Assembly: GCA_903921605.1 (NCBI GenBank)
Contig: CAIXQV010000296.1
Location: 1 to 35,864 of the forward strand
Length of the DNA: 35,864 bases
DNA from: an uncultured Planctomycetaceae bacterium
Lineage (GTDB): Bacteria; Planctomycetota; Planctomycetia; Planctomycetales; Planctomycetaceae
Direction: 5' to 3'
Shown: one piece after another, positions 23,475 to 32,345 of the stretch
Layout of the letters: every line of letters begins with the position of its first letter
Position numbering within the stretch: position 1 is the stretch's first letter
Translations under genes and position numbers: made by a program
Notes under the pieces: generated by a model
The model's input: only the letters and a program-made list of their open reading frames with translations
Databases searched by the model: none
What the model was told of the DNA's origin: nothing

Positions 23475-23508
23475 GTCGAAATTCTCCCTCTCAACGATCT
23501 CTGCTGAG

Positions 23509-24303
23509 CTACCACTGCAGCACAATTCCACTGGAGCAGCGGTGCAGTTTATCTTCCGTTTGCAAAACAAGCTGTCCTTCATCATCAATGCCAATACAGA
23601 CGCCTGTCACAGTCTGATCGGCCAGCTGAAGAGTGACTGTCCTCCCCGTGAGCATGTTGTGACGATTGACTTCCGAGAGTGCCAGTCTGGGATGAGTGTT
23701 GAGCTGACTGATTCGAAAATCGAGACGCTGAAGGATCTCGATCAGAATAGACGTCAGATCAAAAGATTTGCCCTGAAGATTAAACAGCGAAGTGGCTCTT
23801 TGCGCGACTTCAGCGGGTGCTCCGCTGAGTGAATTGTTCACGTTGACGCCAATGCCAACCAGGATACCCTGCCGATTTCCATGGCTGTGTTGCTCAACAA
23901 GAATCCCACAGATTTTTTGTTCACCCGACAGAACGTCGTTTGGCCATTTCAGAGCAAATTCCTGCTCCGGTGCATGCGTCTTCAATGCGTCGCGCACAGC
24001 GAGACCTGCGGCCAGCGAAACCATGGGACGACGCTCAGGTGCCATCGGCAGTTCACCCGCATTGACAACCAGCGTAAACGTCAGAGCGCCGCCAGATGAC
24101 CACCAGACATTCCCCTTGCGACCTCGCCCGGCTGTCTGTTCACTTGTGAGCACCAAAGCTGGTGATACATCCAGCAATGGCTGCAAAAGTTCCAGAGCTG
24201 TTGTGCTCGTGGACGGCAGCGTGGGATGATACTCCACATGCTGAACGCTCGTTTCTGCGATCAGTCGATCAAGATCAAAATGTGCTGGCGCAGAGCGACT
24301 CAT
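23509..24303 (-). CDS. birA: Biotin--[acetyl-CoA-carboxylase] ligase, monofunctional
   Basis: A 264-residue biotin protein ligase that makes biotinyl-AMP and attaches biotin to carrier proteins such as AccB. Motifs are TAGRGRKGNVWWSS (biotinyl-AMP loop), ALKWPNDVL and KICGILVEQ, followed by VGIGVNVNNS and a C-terminal SH3-like region (GRTVTLQLADQTVTGVCIGI). It lacks the N-terminal helix-turn-helix of E. coli BirA, so it should be an enzyme only and not a repressor. The start ATG at 24303 lies 6 bases after the stop of the large DUF1549/DUF1553 gene, so the two are probably co-transcribed. The functional link between them is not obvious. Confidence 0.94.
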   Translation of the reverse strand: MSRSAPAHFDLDRLIAETSVQHVEYHPTLPSTSTTALELLQPLLDVSPALVLTSEQTAGRGRKGNVWWSSGGALTFTLVVNAGELPMAPERRPMVSLAAGLAVRDALKTHAPEQEFALKWPNDVLSGEQKICGILVEQHSHGNRQGILVGIGVNVNNSLSGAPAEVAQRATSLFNLQGKSFDLTSILIEILQRLDFRISQLNTHPRLALSEVNRHNMLTGRTVTLQLADQTVTGVCIGIDDEGQLVLQTEDKLHRCSSGIVLQW

Positions 24304-24309
24304 TGGCGA

Positions 24310-27300
24310 TCAATCAACAAAGACAAATTCACTGAGATTGAAGAGCAATCGGCACAACGCCGCCATTCCATGCTCCGCGGCAAATGCCTTCATGCGGGCG
24401 ATCTCTTCTTCGTTGGGTTCACGGCCTGTGACCAGCAGAAACGCTCGATGAATTTGTTCTTCTGAGATTGTCGTCTCCTGACTAAGTCGCGTCGCAAAAT
24501 GTCGAGCCATGCTGACGTTGAAACGATTGTTCAAAAGCGACAACGCCTGCAGAGCTGTTAACGTTTCATGACGCCGAGGAGTGCTTTGCGACGAATCCGC
24601 GCAGTCCAGGGTTGTCATAAATGGATCGGGCTGGCTGCGGACGATGAATCGATAAACACTGCGGCGATGCGAGCGAGCGTCTTCCGGATCGAACTTGTTG
24701 TATTCGTAGTGAGGAGAATGTTCGGGCTTCTCCAGTTCGAACAGATAGAACCCCGGGCCTTCCATTTCGGGATTCAATCGGCCACTGACGGCCAGAATCG
24801 AGTCACGAATTTCTTCCGCTTCCAGTCTTCGTCGATTCATCCGCCAGAGAGACTGATTCTCGCCATCAATTGTCTCCGCCGCTGCGTGACTGTCTGAAGA
24901 CTGGCGATAAACAGAACTGGTGACAATGAGTCGATGCAGGGACTTGATCGATTGTCCGTTCTTCAGAAACTCCAGCGCGAGCCAGTCCAGCAATTCCGGA
25001 TGGGTGGGTTGCTGACCCATGCGACCAAAGTCATTCGGTGAATCCACGATCGCGCGGCCGAAATGATATTGCCAGATGCGATTGACGATCGATCGCCATG
25101 TCAGCGGATGCTCCTCGCGAGTGATCCATTTGGCGAGTAGCGCACGTCTTTCCGCTTCTGTGTGTTCAGCGGCCAGTTCGAATTGCCAGTGATCAGCCGA
25201 AGCCAGTGGAATAGTTCCGGGCTCAACAGGTTCTCCCGGCTGCGTTTCGTTGCCGCGATGAAGAAGACGTACTGGCCGCGGAGCCCCGTTCGTTGGCTTG
25301 AAGTTTCCCTGAGCGGCAAAATTTGTGGCGGCGGCGTAGACCATTCGACCTGCCGGGAGGCTGGCTATTTCCTGCTCAGCATCGGAGAGTTGTTTGCTGA
25401 GCATAGCTCGGCGAGCCAGTCGTTCGGGCGTGTTTAGCGTTTTCAGAAGATCGTCTCGTTGGCGAGTCACCTCCGCCAACTGTGCTGCCGCAGCAGGATC
25501 AGCGGCCGTGGGCCAGATTCCGTCGACGAGATTTGTCTTTCGCCATCGGTCAGGTGCTTCGATGGAATCAAGAGCAGAGACGGCCCCGCCCTTCGCGATG
25601 TTTACACCGTCCGCATTAAGAATCTGCAGCTCCGACAATGCGAGGATAAAATCGTTTTGTCGCAGGGCCAGTTTTGTCGCGGTGATTCTGATGTATCGTG
25701 TGGTCAGAGATTTCCTGATCTCAACCGGCGTCAGGCCAGGGTTTGAAAAGTCAGCCGCGGTTTCATCGCGGACGATCGTGGCTTTATGTTGCGAAGCGTC
25801 GGCCGTTGAGCGATCCGCCGTAGTCGCCACTTCGACGCGAAACCGTACTGGGAAGCCGAATCCGGAACCGATGCCTCCGAATTCATCGTGACAGGCATGC
25901 AGAACAATTTGTTCGATTGGAGTATCCGCGCCCAGATCAACCTCCACCCATTTTTCAGCATCAGTCTGAGTCACAATCGCACTGTGATACCCATACTCCG
26001 GACGCTTTGGTGCGAGTTCGGCTTTGGGTTTCAGGTCAGCGATCTGCTTCTCCAACGCTGCCAAAGGTTCTCCGGCCTCGGCGCGAATTTCTGCTTCAAG
26101 CTTGTTGAGTTCAGTGCGAGAAGACTCCCGAAGTGCCACCAATTCGGCTCGACGTTTTTCAACCTTCGAGTCTGTGTCGTACGGACGCTCAGCACGGTCG
26201 ACGGCAGCGAAGATGCTCTGCAGGCTGTAATAATGCTGCTGAGTGAACGGATCGAACTTGTGGTTGTGACATCTCGCACATTGAATCGTGACGCTGCAAA
26301 AGGTGTTCAGGGTTCCGGTCACCATGTCATCACGATCAAGGTTGCGAGCGACCTTGCCATCAATTTTTGTTTCCGGAACTTCCACGTGACCGATGAAATC
26401 CCATGGACCTGCAGCGATGAAACCTAGTCCCAGAATGCCATCGGGCGTATCCGGGAACAAAACATCTCCCGCCAGTTGCTCCTGCACAAATCGCGAGTAC
26501 GGTTTGTCCTCGTTGAATGAGCGAATCACGTAGTCTCGATAAGGCCACGCGTTGGGTCGCAGTTTATCTTTGTCGTAGCCGCAGGTGTCCGCATAACGCA
26601 CGACATCAAGCCAGTGCCGAGCCCATCGCTCTCCATAGTGAGTAGACGCCAGCAGCCGCTCGACGACCTTTTCCCAGGCATCTGCTGACGAATCATTGAC
26701 GAATGATTCGATCTCTTCCGGAGTTGGTGGCAGACCGATCAGATCATAGGTGACTCGACGAATCAGTGTTCGGCGATCGGCTTCTTTTGATGGAGCTAAG
26801 TTCTTCTCTCGCAACGCGGACAGGATAAAAGCATCGACGGGAGTTTTGACCCATGCTTTTGCTTGATCATCAGAGAACTGCGGAATCTGATGGTTCTGCA
26901 GAGGAAGAAGTGACCACCAGTTGAAGTCGTCAACCAATGATTCCTGCAGCGTCACGGCTTCTGGCCATACCGCACCCGCTGTGATCCATTCTCGCAGAAG
27001 TGCGACTTCCTCTGGCTTCAACGGAGCGCCATCCCGAGGCATTGATGGTTTCTTGTCGGGCGATTCCGGAACCAGCAGGCTGAGCAGATGGCTCTCATCC
27101 GGTTTGCCGGCAACAACATATCCAGAAGAGAAGATTTCGTCTCGCGTTTGCAGCGAAAACTCCCCTTTCTTCTCCTGAGTGTTATGGCAGGTGAGGCACT
27201 TCCGTTCGAGCAGCGGCGCAATCCTGTTTCTGAACAGATCATCTGCAACGCACTGTCCTTTCAGCACCAGAATTGCTGTGAGCAGTGGGAGAATCTGCAG

Positions 27301-27321
27301 CGTGGTTTTTCTGTGAGCCAT
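24310..27321 (-). CDS. Planctomycete cytochrome C / DUF1549 / DUF1553 protein with discoidin-like insert
   Basis: A 1003-residue exported protein. After a signal peptide (ILPLLTAILVLKGQCVA) comes a PSCyt1-type heme motif CLTCH (residues 42-46), then DUF1549 (about 155-370, with RVTYDLIGLPPTPEEIESF and CARCHNHKFDP), a coiled stretch near 390-430, a beta-rich F5/8-type-C-like segment (about 440-580), and DUF1553 (about 720-980, with NRIWQYHFGRAIVDSPNDFG and NRRRLEAEEIRDSILAVSGR). Such proteins are expanded in Planctomycetota and are thought to act in the periplasm on polysaccharides or in redox chemistry; the function is not proven. It is usually followed by a DUF1501 gene, but here biotin ligase follows. 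The start ATG at 27321 directly precedes the signal peptide. Confidence 0.95.
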   Translation of the reverse strand: MAHRKTTLQILPLLTAILVLKGQCVADDLFRNRIAPLLERKCLTCHNTQEKKGEFSLQTRDEIFSSGYVVAGKPDESHLLSLLVPESPDKKPSMPRDGAPLKPEEVALLREWITAGAVWPEAVTLQESLVDDFNWWSLLPLQNHQIPQFSDDQAKAWVKTPVDAFILSALREKNLAPSKEADRRTLIRRVTYDLIGLPPTPEEIESFVNDSSADAWEKVVERLLASTHYGERWARHWLDVVRYADTCGYDKDKLRPNAWPYRDYVIRSFNEDKPYSRFVQEQLAGDVLFPDTPDGILGLGFIAAGPWDFIGHVEVPETKIDGKVARNLDRDDMVTGTLNTFCSVTIQCARCHNHKFDPFTQQHYYSLQSIFAAVDRAERPYDTDSKVEKRRAELVALRESSRTELNKLEAEIRAEAGEPLAALEKQIADLKPKAELAPKRPEYGYHSAIVTQTDAEKWVEVDLGADTPIEQIVLHACHDEFGGIGSGFGFPVRFRVEVATTADRSTADASQHKATIVRDETAADFSNPGLTPVEIRKSLTTRYIRITATKLALRQNDFILALSELQILNADGVNIAKGGAVSALDSIEAPDRWRKTNLVDGIWPTAADPAAAAQLAEVTRQRDDLLKTLNTPERLARRAMLSKQLSDAEQEIASLPAGRMVYAAATNFAAQGNFKPTNGAPRPVRLLHRGNETQPGEPVEPGTIPLASADHWQFELAAEHTEAERRALLAKWITREEHPLTWRSIVNRIWQYHFGRAIVDSPNDFGRMGQQPTHPELLDWLALEFLKNGQSIKSLHRLIVTSSVYRQSSDSHAAAETIDGENQSLWRMNRRRLEAEEIRDSILAVSGRLNPEMEGPGFYLFELEKPEHSPHYEYNKFDPEDARSHRRSVYRFIVRSQPDPFMTTLDCADSSQSTPRRHETLTALQALSLLNNRFNVSMARHFATRLSQETTISEEQIHRAFLLVTGREPNEEEIARMKAFAAEHGMAALCRLLFNLSEFVFVD

Positions 27322-27453
27322 AGCGCACCGTTATGCAATGAGATTTCACGTGGCGACGATAGCCGCGGACAGAAGTACATCATACAGCCTGGGCCGGAAA
27401 ACGATCGTGTTGCAAGGCGTGGTGATCCGTGAATGTTCACAAAATCAACGGGA

Positions 27454-27960
27454 TCAACGGGCAATTGTGCAATCCGGGTTCTGTTCAGTGAATCGCTGAA
27501 GTGCTTCTTCGGAGCATTTTGCGTCGACAAGGCTGATCGCTTTGAGTTGGCGAAGTTTTGAGATTGCTTCCATATCCTGGTCAGACAGAATGAGGTCATT
27601 CAGGGCCAGAAACTCCAGTTGTCGCAGGCCGGTCAGCCGTTCGAACGTGGCGGCCGTCACAGTAGATCGAGAAAGGTCCAGATTCTTGAGCGACACGAGT
27701 CCTTCCACCAGTTCCGCATCAGCATCGGTAAATGCCTTGCCAATAAGCAGAGTATCGATCGCCGGCATGTTGCGGATCGCGGATTTTACGTCGCTGTCGA
27801 ACGTGCATCGCCGCAGATCGACTCGATGAGCATCGCCTTTGATACTGATGCGAATGTCCGCGCCCTTTGATCGCGCGAGCTCCATGGCATCCTGCTGAGC
27901 AACGTCCGAGCGACATCCGCAAACCATTGCGAGAGTCACAAGGATCACAGTCTGTTTCAT
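27454..27960 (-). CDS. Leucine-rich-repeat-like lipoprotein
   Basis: A 168-residue protein. The first 16 residues (MKQTVILVTLAMVCGC) form a lipoprotein signal peptide with a plausible lipobox and lipidated Cys16. Residues 60-160 have leucine-rich-repeat-like spacing (LVEGLVSLKNLDLSRSTVTA, LRQLEFLALNDLILSD, LRQLKAISLVDAKCSEE). It would sit on the periplasmic side of a membrane and bind a protein partner; none is identified. It follows the T2SS genes on the same strand with a 132-base gap, but a shared transcript is not shown. The DUF1549/DUF1553 gene lies 132 bases downstream. Confidence 0.8.
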   Translation of the reverse strand: MKQTVILVTLAMVCGCRSDVAQQDAMELARSKGADIRISIKGDAHRVDLRRCTFDSDVKSAIRNMPAIDTLLIGKAFTDADAELVEGLVSLKNLDLSRSTVTAATFERLTGLRQLEFLALNDLILSDQDMEAISKLRQLKAISLVDAKCSEEALQRFTEQNPDCTIAR

Positions 27961-28092
27961 GATGAACGTCCCGAATGATGAACTGAGCGCGGAAACTCCA
28001 TGCGTTTGCGCAATCGTAGCACATGATTGGAAGTGCGTGAATTAGATGGCATTCGGCCTCATCCGAGAGCAATGTTCCTTCGACGCTGCGTG

Positions 28093-28992
28093 TCAAAGTT
28101 TGCTGACGTAGGGGACTGCTTGCGAGAAAGGCTTTCCGATGGGGAACGTTTTTCGTTCGCCGGACGTTTCGATGATCACATCCTGATCATGGACTTCAAT
28201 CACGCGACCACTCAGAGCAACCGTATCGAAGTCGTTCCCCACTCCCACCTGAATTGTTCGGCTGGATAATTGCTCGGTGATCCACACCAGCGGTGCGCCG
28301 TTGCTGAAGGTGATCGCGCTGATGATTGTATGCTGCATCGGATCAGTGTTGTCGATACCGATACCGAAGATGTTGTCTTTAACGATGGCCTGATAGTGAC
28401 TGAAATCCTTCGACGCCAGAAGTTCGGACGGCACAGCATTCAGACCGTCACCTTTGCGCCCGGTGAGCAGCAGTGTTTCGATGCCGAGGGAAATATCAAA
28501 CAGGCCCGTCGCTCCGATGGGATTGAGCGTCATGCTGGAGATCTGATGCAGATGTCCAGCATTAGAAAACTGAAACAGAAACGCATTAAACTCCGTCAGT
28601 GATCCTCGGCACCGAACGCTGAAGGGCATACTGCGAAACAGCACTTTGTTGTCCTTCGCTTTGCGTGCGGAAGGTGAGCCGGAGTCAACAGTCGCGTTTC
28701 GAAGTTTTGTCGTGCGGATGAGACTCAGCAGCCAGCTGCGGTAAACAGAACGAGTCACTTCCGGATCCGAAGGCAGCGATTGCTTCATCCAGCCATCAAT
28801 TTGCCTGGCCGCATTGCGAGTCTCTGCGAGAGATGCTTCACGCTTCTTGATGTCGGCCTGTAGCTGTTCTGTTCTGGCCCGGCGAAGTTGTAACGGCCCC
28901 TGGATCATGGTGTTCAGAACCCAGTCGCCCACCTGAACGACGGCAATAATGGCGAGCAATGCAAGCAGCACCTGCTGACGGTTAGGTTTCAT
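28093..28992 (-). CDS. T2SS GspM-like protein (PilO-like with C-terminal PilP/GspC-like domain)
   Basis: A 299-residue inner-membrane protein: one transmembrane helix (residues 8-26, VLLALLAIIAVVQVGDWVL), a coiled coil (about 35-70), then a ferredoxin-like PilO/GspM region (FRSMPFSVRCRGSLTEFNAF, then SSMTLNPIGATGLFDISLGI). The last 90 residues (VKDNIFGIG, then LVWITEQLSSRTIQVGVGND and VIEVHDQDVIIETSGERKTF) resemble the small beta domain of PilP or the HR domain of GspC. It would be part of the inner-membrane assembly platform, linking GspL to the pseudopilus or secretin. The ATG overlaps the stop of the gspL-like gene by one base (TAATG). The fusion reading is inference from sequence pattern. 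Confidence 0.8.
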   Translation of the reverse strand: MKPNRQQVLLALLAIIAVVQVGDWVLNTMIQGPLQLRRARTEQLQADIKKREASLAETRNAARQIDGWMKQSLPSDPEVTRSVYRSWLLSLIRTTKLRNATVDSGSPSARKAKDNKVLFRSMPFSVRCRGSLTEFNAFLFQFSNAGHLHQISSMTLNPIGATGLFDISLGIETLLLTGRKGDGLNAVPSELLASKDFSHYQAIVKDNIFGIGIDNTDPMQHTIISAITFSNGAPLVWITEQLSSRTIQVGVGNDFDTVALSGRVIEVHDQDVIIETSGERKTFPIGKPFSQAVPYVSKL

Positions 28993-30506
28993 TACTTCTT
29001 CCCCTTCGCATCAGCAGACGGAGTCGGGGGTGCGTACTGCGACGATGTTCGTTTACGAATCGTCAGAGTTGCCTGGAACGTCGAAACGACTTTGTTGCCT
29101 TCCTGCTGCTCGCGAACACCAGGGATGCGAATTTCGTGATACTTATCTCGAAGCTTATTCTCCATCTGTGCGATAATCTCCGGAGACGCACCCACGCCAC
29201 GGAATGTCGCGACGGCGGTTCCAGGGCCAGCCGACGAAATTGTCAACTGCTGAACGGTCAGGTTTGGCAGGGAAGGAATCCGCTCGGTCAGATCAAGCAG
29301 CTCATCCGGCCAACTGATGCGATTCTTTTCCCACGCTGAAACAGTGGAGACAAGACTTCGCCGCGACTGCGTGTCCTTCACAATCTCATTCAGCTCATTG
29401 AGCCGCGTGACCAGTCGAGCATTCTCTTCATCGATCTCGTTGAACTGCGACCAGACGTAGTAGAAGCCACCGCCGACCAGCAATGACGCGGCCGCGACAG
29501 CCGCGATGATTTTCTTAATCGGGCTGGTTTGAACAGGAGCACGTCGAGGATTTGCGAAGTCAATCGCGGGTGTGACTGAAGACGCGTCTTCAAAAGCTGC
29601 TGCCAGCAAAGGAGCGTAGTTGCCCGAGTTTACGAGCATTGATGGTGGTTCCGAAGACGCGGCATCCACCAGCAACGAGTTGGGTCGCACGACGGCGGCA
29701 ACAACCTGAAAGTGATCTGACAGCACATCATCCAGTCCCGCGGTTTGTGCTTCATTGCCCACGATCACTACGTGAGCAATCTTGGCGGGTTGAGCCATCT
29801 GGCCGCCGGCGGAGATCAAAGTCCGCTGAGTTTCCGAGCGTAGATATCGGTTGATTTCCAGTTGAGGAACATCGGCGGCCAGTCGAATTGTTCGCGACAG
29901 CAACGGAAGTCCGTCGGAACACAACAGCACTTCGGCCACGTCATCGCCGCGGCTGATGATCAGAGTGGCTGCATCAGAGTGGCCACTGTTCTTCTGTTCG
30001 ATACGAAGCAGTTCCGGCACGAACGTCCGCAGTGGATGAGTACTGACGAGAACTCGATGCGACTTGCAGCCGGACTGAGCCATCAGTTGCCGAATAAGCA
30101 CAAGATCTTCCGCCACCAAAGCCATCGCGCTGACGTTGCGAGTGCCATCAGGACGAGTCGGGTAGGCGATAAAATCGATCGGTGTCTGATCGGTTGCGCC
30201 GGGGATGTCGCGGACGGCCATGTTCTGCACGAGAGCCGGCAGCTCAGATTCGGCAGCCGGTGGAACTGAGAACGTGGCCGAGTCGACGGAACCGCGATTC
30301 ATAAGAATCAGCAGCTTTGATTTGTCAGCCTTGAGTCGTCCAACGAGCTGCTGCACGCCCGTGACTAACACCGCGCTGAGTTCTCCTTCGGCGGTCAGCT
30401 CTTCCTGCCCCGCGTCAACCACGCGCAGCCGCCCCTGACGATCTGCGTCCGTATGAAGGTATCGCAGCGTGCGGGCATTCCAGTTGATGACAAGAAGACG
30501 TGGCAT
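28992..30506 (-). CDS. T2SS GspL-like protein (PilM-PilN type fusion)
   Basis: A 504-residue assembly-platform protein. Residues 1-320 resemble the actin-like PilM/cytoplasmic GspL domain (RLLVINWNARTLRYLHTD, then TLIISRGDDVAEVLLCSDG). A transmembrane helix lies at about 333-353 (IIAAVAAASLLVGGGFYYVW), followed by a PilN-like periplasmic coiled coil and ferredoxin-like fold (LTERIPSLPNLTVQQLTISS, then GVGASPEIIAQMENKL). In type IV pili these are two proteins; in T2SS GspL they are joined, as here. The ATG at 30506 is chosen since it begins MPRLLVINWNAR; the upstream frame to 30587 runs through a palindromic repeat. Coupled by TAATG to the downstream gspM-like gene. Confidence 0.83.
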   Translation of the reverse strand: MPRLLVINWNARTLRYLHTDADRQGRLRVVDAGQEELTAEGELSAVLVTGVQQLVGRLKADKSKLLILMNRGSVDSATFSVPPAAESELPALVQNMAVRDIPGATDQTPIDFIAYPTRPDGTRNVSAMALVAEDLVLIRQLMAQSGCKSHRVLVSTHPLRTFVPELLRIEQKNSGHSDAATLIISRGDDVAEVLLCSDGLPLLSRTIRLAADVPQLEINRYLRSETQRTLISAGGQMAQPAKIAHVVIVGNEAQTAGLDDVLSDHFQVVAAVVRPNSLLVDAASSEPPSMLVNSGNYAPLLAAAFEDASSVTPAIDFANPRRAPVQTSPIKKIIAAVAAASLLVGGGFYYVWSQFNEIDEENARLVTRLNELNEIVKDTQSRRSLVSTVSAWEKNRISWPDELLDLTERIPSLPNLTVQQLTISSAGPGTAVATFRGVGASPEIIAQMENKLRDKYHEIRIPGVREQQEGNKVVSTFQATLTIRKRTSSQYAPPTPSADAKGKK

Positions 30507-30549
30507 GATTATTGGTGGTTTGGTCGTTGATGTCGCAAATAGGTTCCTT

Positions 30550-30615
30550 CGTTTAACGGCAAGCCGCAGGCGACTGCGAGAATTCACACCGACGCCTGCG
30601 GCTTGCCGTTAAGCG
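30550..30615. repeat. Family B inverted repeat
   Basis: Left arm 30550-30572 and right arm 30593-30615 are 23 bases each and pair with a single wobble or mismatch around a 20-base loop. The core GGCAAGCCGCAGGCG differs from the family A core. It occupies the gap between the gspK stop and the gspL start, so the mRNA would carry a strong hairpin there that may influence relative expression. Confidence 0.85.
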
Positions 30616-30632
30616 AATAGGGATAAACGCCG

Positions 30633-32345
30633 CTACTGAACGCGCGGCAGCAACAACTCCTGTGAATACGGTAACGGAGAATCTGTCAGTTCGGCCCAGT
30701 ATACTCTTCGCGGAGGAGTCGATGCAGCATCGAGAGTCAGATTTCGCCGAAGCATCGGCCCGCCGATTGCCCGATGAACAATCACGTCGCACTGAAACAC
30801 ATCTCCGCCCATGGTGAGTTCCGGGAACACTCGGCGAAACAGTACCGGATCGAGCACGTTGCGAGAAAGCAACCAGGCCACAGTTCCTGTTTCCGCGGGA
30901 TCCAAAGTGGCTCGCTGAGTGATGATCTGGGTGACAATTTCCGGCGTGAGCCCCGGGATCGTTCTTAAAACGGTTTCAGATGCCGTTTGCAGTTTGATTC
31001 GACCATAGACAACGGATTCAGGATTCATCGTCGCTAAATCAAACAAGCTGGCCGCCAGTGTGGCGAATTCCGGACTGTTGCTTTGTAGTGGACTTTGCAC
31101 CACGATCGGTCCGGTCGCCGAAGAGACTTGTATCGTGGAATCGATGAGATCGGCCAATGAAGCAATCGGAAACGCTGCCACCATCGTTGAGGCATACGGT
31201 GCCGCAGACGGTTCAGCTCCGGCTACTGGCTCAGTCGAAAGCGTCAGACCGTAGACTCGAGCCAACAAAATGTATCGAACCAGATTCTCCGGCAGCACAG
31301 CCGTGAGTTGCTGTTCCAGTTCCGCGAGCCCCGTCGAGTTCAATGAGATCCTTGGTTGTCCCTGGCTGTTCTGGTTGCGCTCGGCAGAGTAAACCGTCAG
31401 GTATTGTATCCAGCCCGCGCCGATGGTGGTCGCGGTATTGGAAGCGAGATCACCGTTCGTATCGATGGATGGCGTCAGGGCCTGTGAGGATTGATTTGTT
31501 GCATCGCTGCCGGGGCTGATGCCCATGAGAAGTGGTCGAGTGACTCCTTTGACAAACAGGAGTTCGCTCAATTGTTTCGGGATCGCGTTCGCGGCTCGAT
31601 AAGGTCGATCGAGCGTTTGATAATACTCCGTCTCTGCACCGAACTCGCGTGTTTGATCGTCGGCATCGAGCCAGTCCAGAATTGCGTCGGCGATCGCTTC
31701 GGTCATCCCGGGAATCTGCATCAACGACGTTCGCCCCGCGCCGGGACTGGTCTGTTCCCACTTCATCAAAGAATTGAGATTGAGCTTTGAGGATTCATTC
31801 TGCAAGCCAAATCGAAGCACGCTGTTCTGTTCGGGAGTCTGATCCAGCGAAACGACGGAGAATCTCCAGCGATCATCGACGAATGCGGGATCTGTGCTGA
31901 TGGGTTGTTCGATGAGTGGAGTTGTTGAGAGAGGTGTCGACGCAGTTCCGGTTCCGGGTTCTTTCAGAGGTTCTACGAGATGACCTCGAAAGAGCGCAGG
32001 ATTGTGGAACGTGCCGCCCAGCAGCTTGCGTTCTCGTTCGGACAGAGCGGCGAACCACAGCAGCGTCGATTCTGCTGAGGCCATCGTTTGCTGAGCCTGT
32101 CGCATGCTGCCGTTCAGTCGCGCGCCTTCGTACTCTGTTGACATGGCGGACAAAAAACCGAAGCCCGCCAGTGCGACCATCATCACAAGCACGAGTACCA
32201 CGATCAGCACCACACCCTGCCGCGAATCACTGGCGAGCGGCAGGGCGTGAGCCCTCCGATCAGTCACGTCTGCAGCAACACGAGGCCGGTTAGGAGGAGA
32301 AGACAAATCGGAGGGCTGACGCCCTGCCGCTCGCCGGATCTTCAT
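30633..32345 (-). CDS. gspK: T2SS minor pseudopilin GspK
   Basis: A 570-residue GspK, the large minor pseudopilin at the pilus tip. The hydrophobic segment VVLIVVLVLVMMVALAGFGF starts after Gly44 (RQG), the likely prepilin peptidase cleavage point. GspK hallmarks follow: NESSKLNLNSLM, IADAILDWLDADDQTREFGA, EYYQTLDRPYRAANAIPKQL and LSELLFVKGVTRPLL. It is longer than E. coli GspK (about 330) owing to extensions in the second half, including a second helix-hairpin-helix-like repeat region (LRTIPGLTPEIVTQIITQRA). The ATG at 32345 overlaps the gspJ stop (ATGA). The leader of 44 residues is unusually long because a palindromic repeat pair is read through in it. Confidence 0.93.
   Translation of the reverse strand: MKIRRAAGRQPSDLSSPPNRPRVAADVTDRRAHALPLASDSRQGVVLIVVLVLVMMVALAGFGFLSAMSTEYEGARLNGSMRQAQQTMASAESTLLWFAALSERERKLLGGTFHNPALFRGHLVEPLKEPGTGTASTPLSTTPLIEQPISTDPAFVDDRWRFSVVSLDQTPEQNSVLRFGLQNESSKLNLNSLMKWEQTSPGAGRTSLMQIPGMTEAIADAILDWLDADDQTREFGAETEYYQTLDRPYRAANAIPKQLSELLFVKGVTRPLLMGISPGSDATNQSSQALTPSIDTNGDLASNTATTIGAGWIQYLTVYSAERNQNSQGQPRISLNSTGLAELEQQLTAVLPENLVRYILLARVYGLTLSTEPVAGAEPSAAPYASTMVAAFPIASLADLIDSTIQVSSATGPIVVQSPLQSNSPEFATLAASLFDLATMNPESVVYGRIKLQTASETVLRTIPGLTPEIVTQIITQRATLDPAETGTVAWLLSRNVLDPVLFRRVFPELTMGGDVFQCDVIVHRAIGGPMLRRNLTLDAASTPPRRVYWAELTDSPLPYSQELLLPRVQ
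32232..32335. repeat. Family A facing pair inside the gspK leader
   Basis: Left unit 32232-32260 and right unit 32307-32335 face each other around a 46-base spacer. Both lie inside the 5' coding end of gspK; translated, they give IRRAAGRQPSDL and DRRAHALPLAS. The spacer is longer than in the pairs at 34232 and 35802, so this copy appears to carry extra sequence. Confidence 0.88.

Noticed and set aside
23475..23594. 40-residue N-terminal extension of the mannonate dehydratase
   Set aside because: It overlaps the end of the biotin ligase gene and shows no family similarity, while the ATG at 23474 has a good ribosome binding site.
30507..30587. N-terminal extension of the gspL-like protein
   Set aside because: It is basic, unlike PilM N-termini, and is read through the family B palindrome; the ATG at 30506 begins the normal domain.
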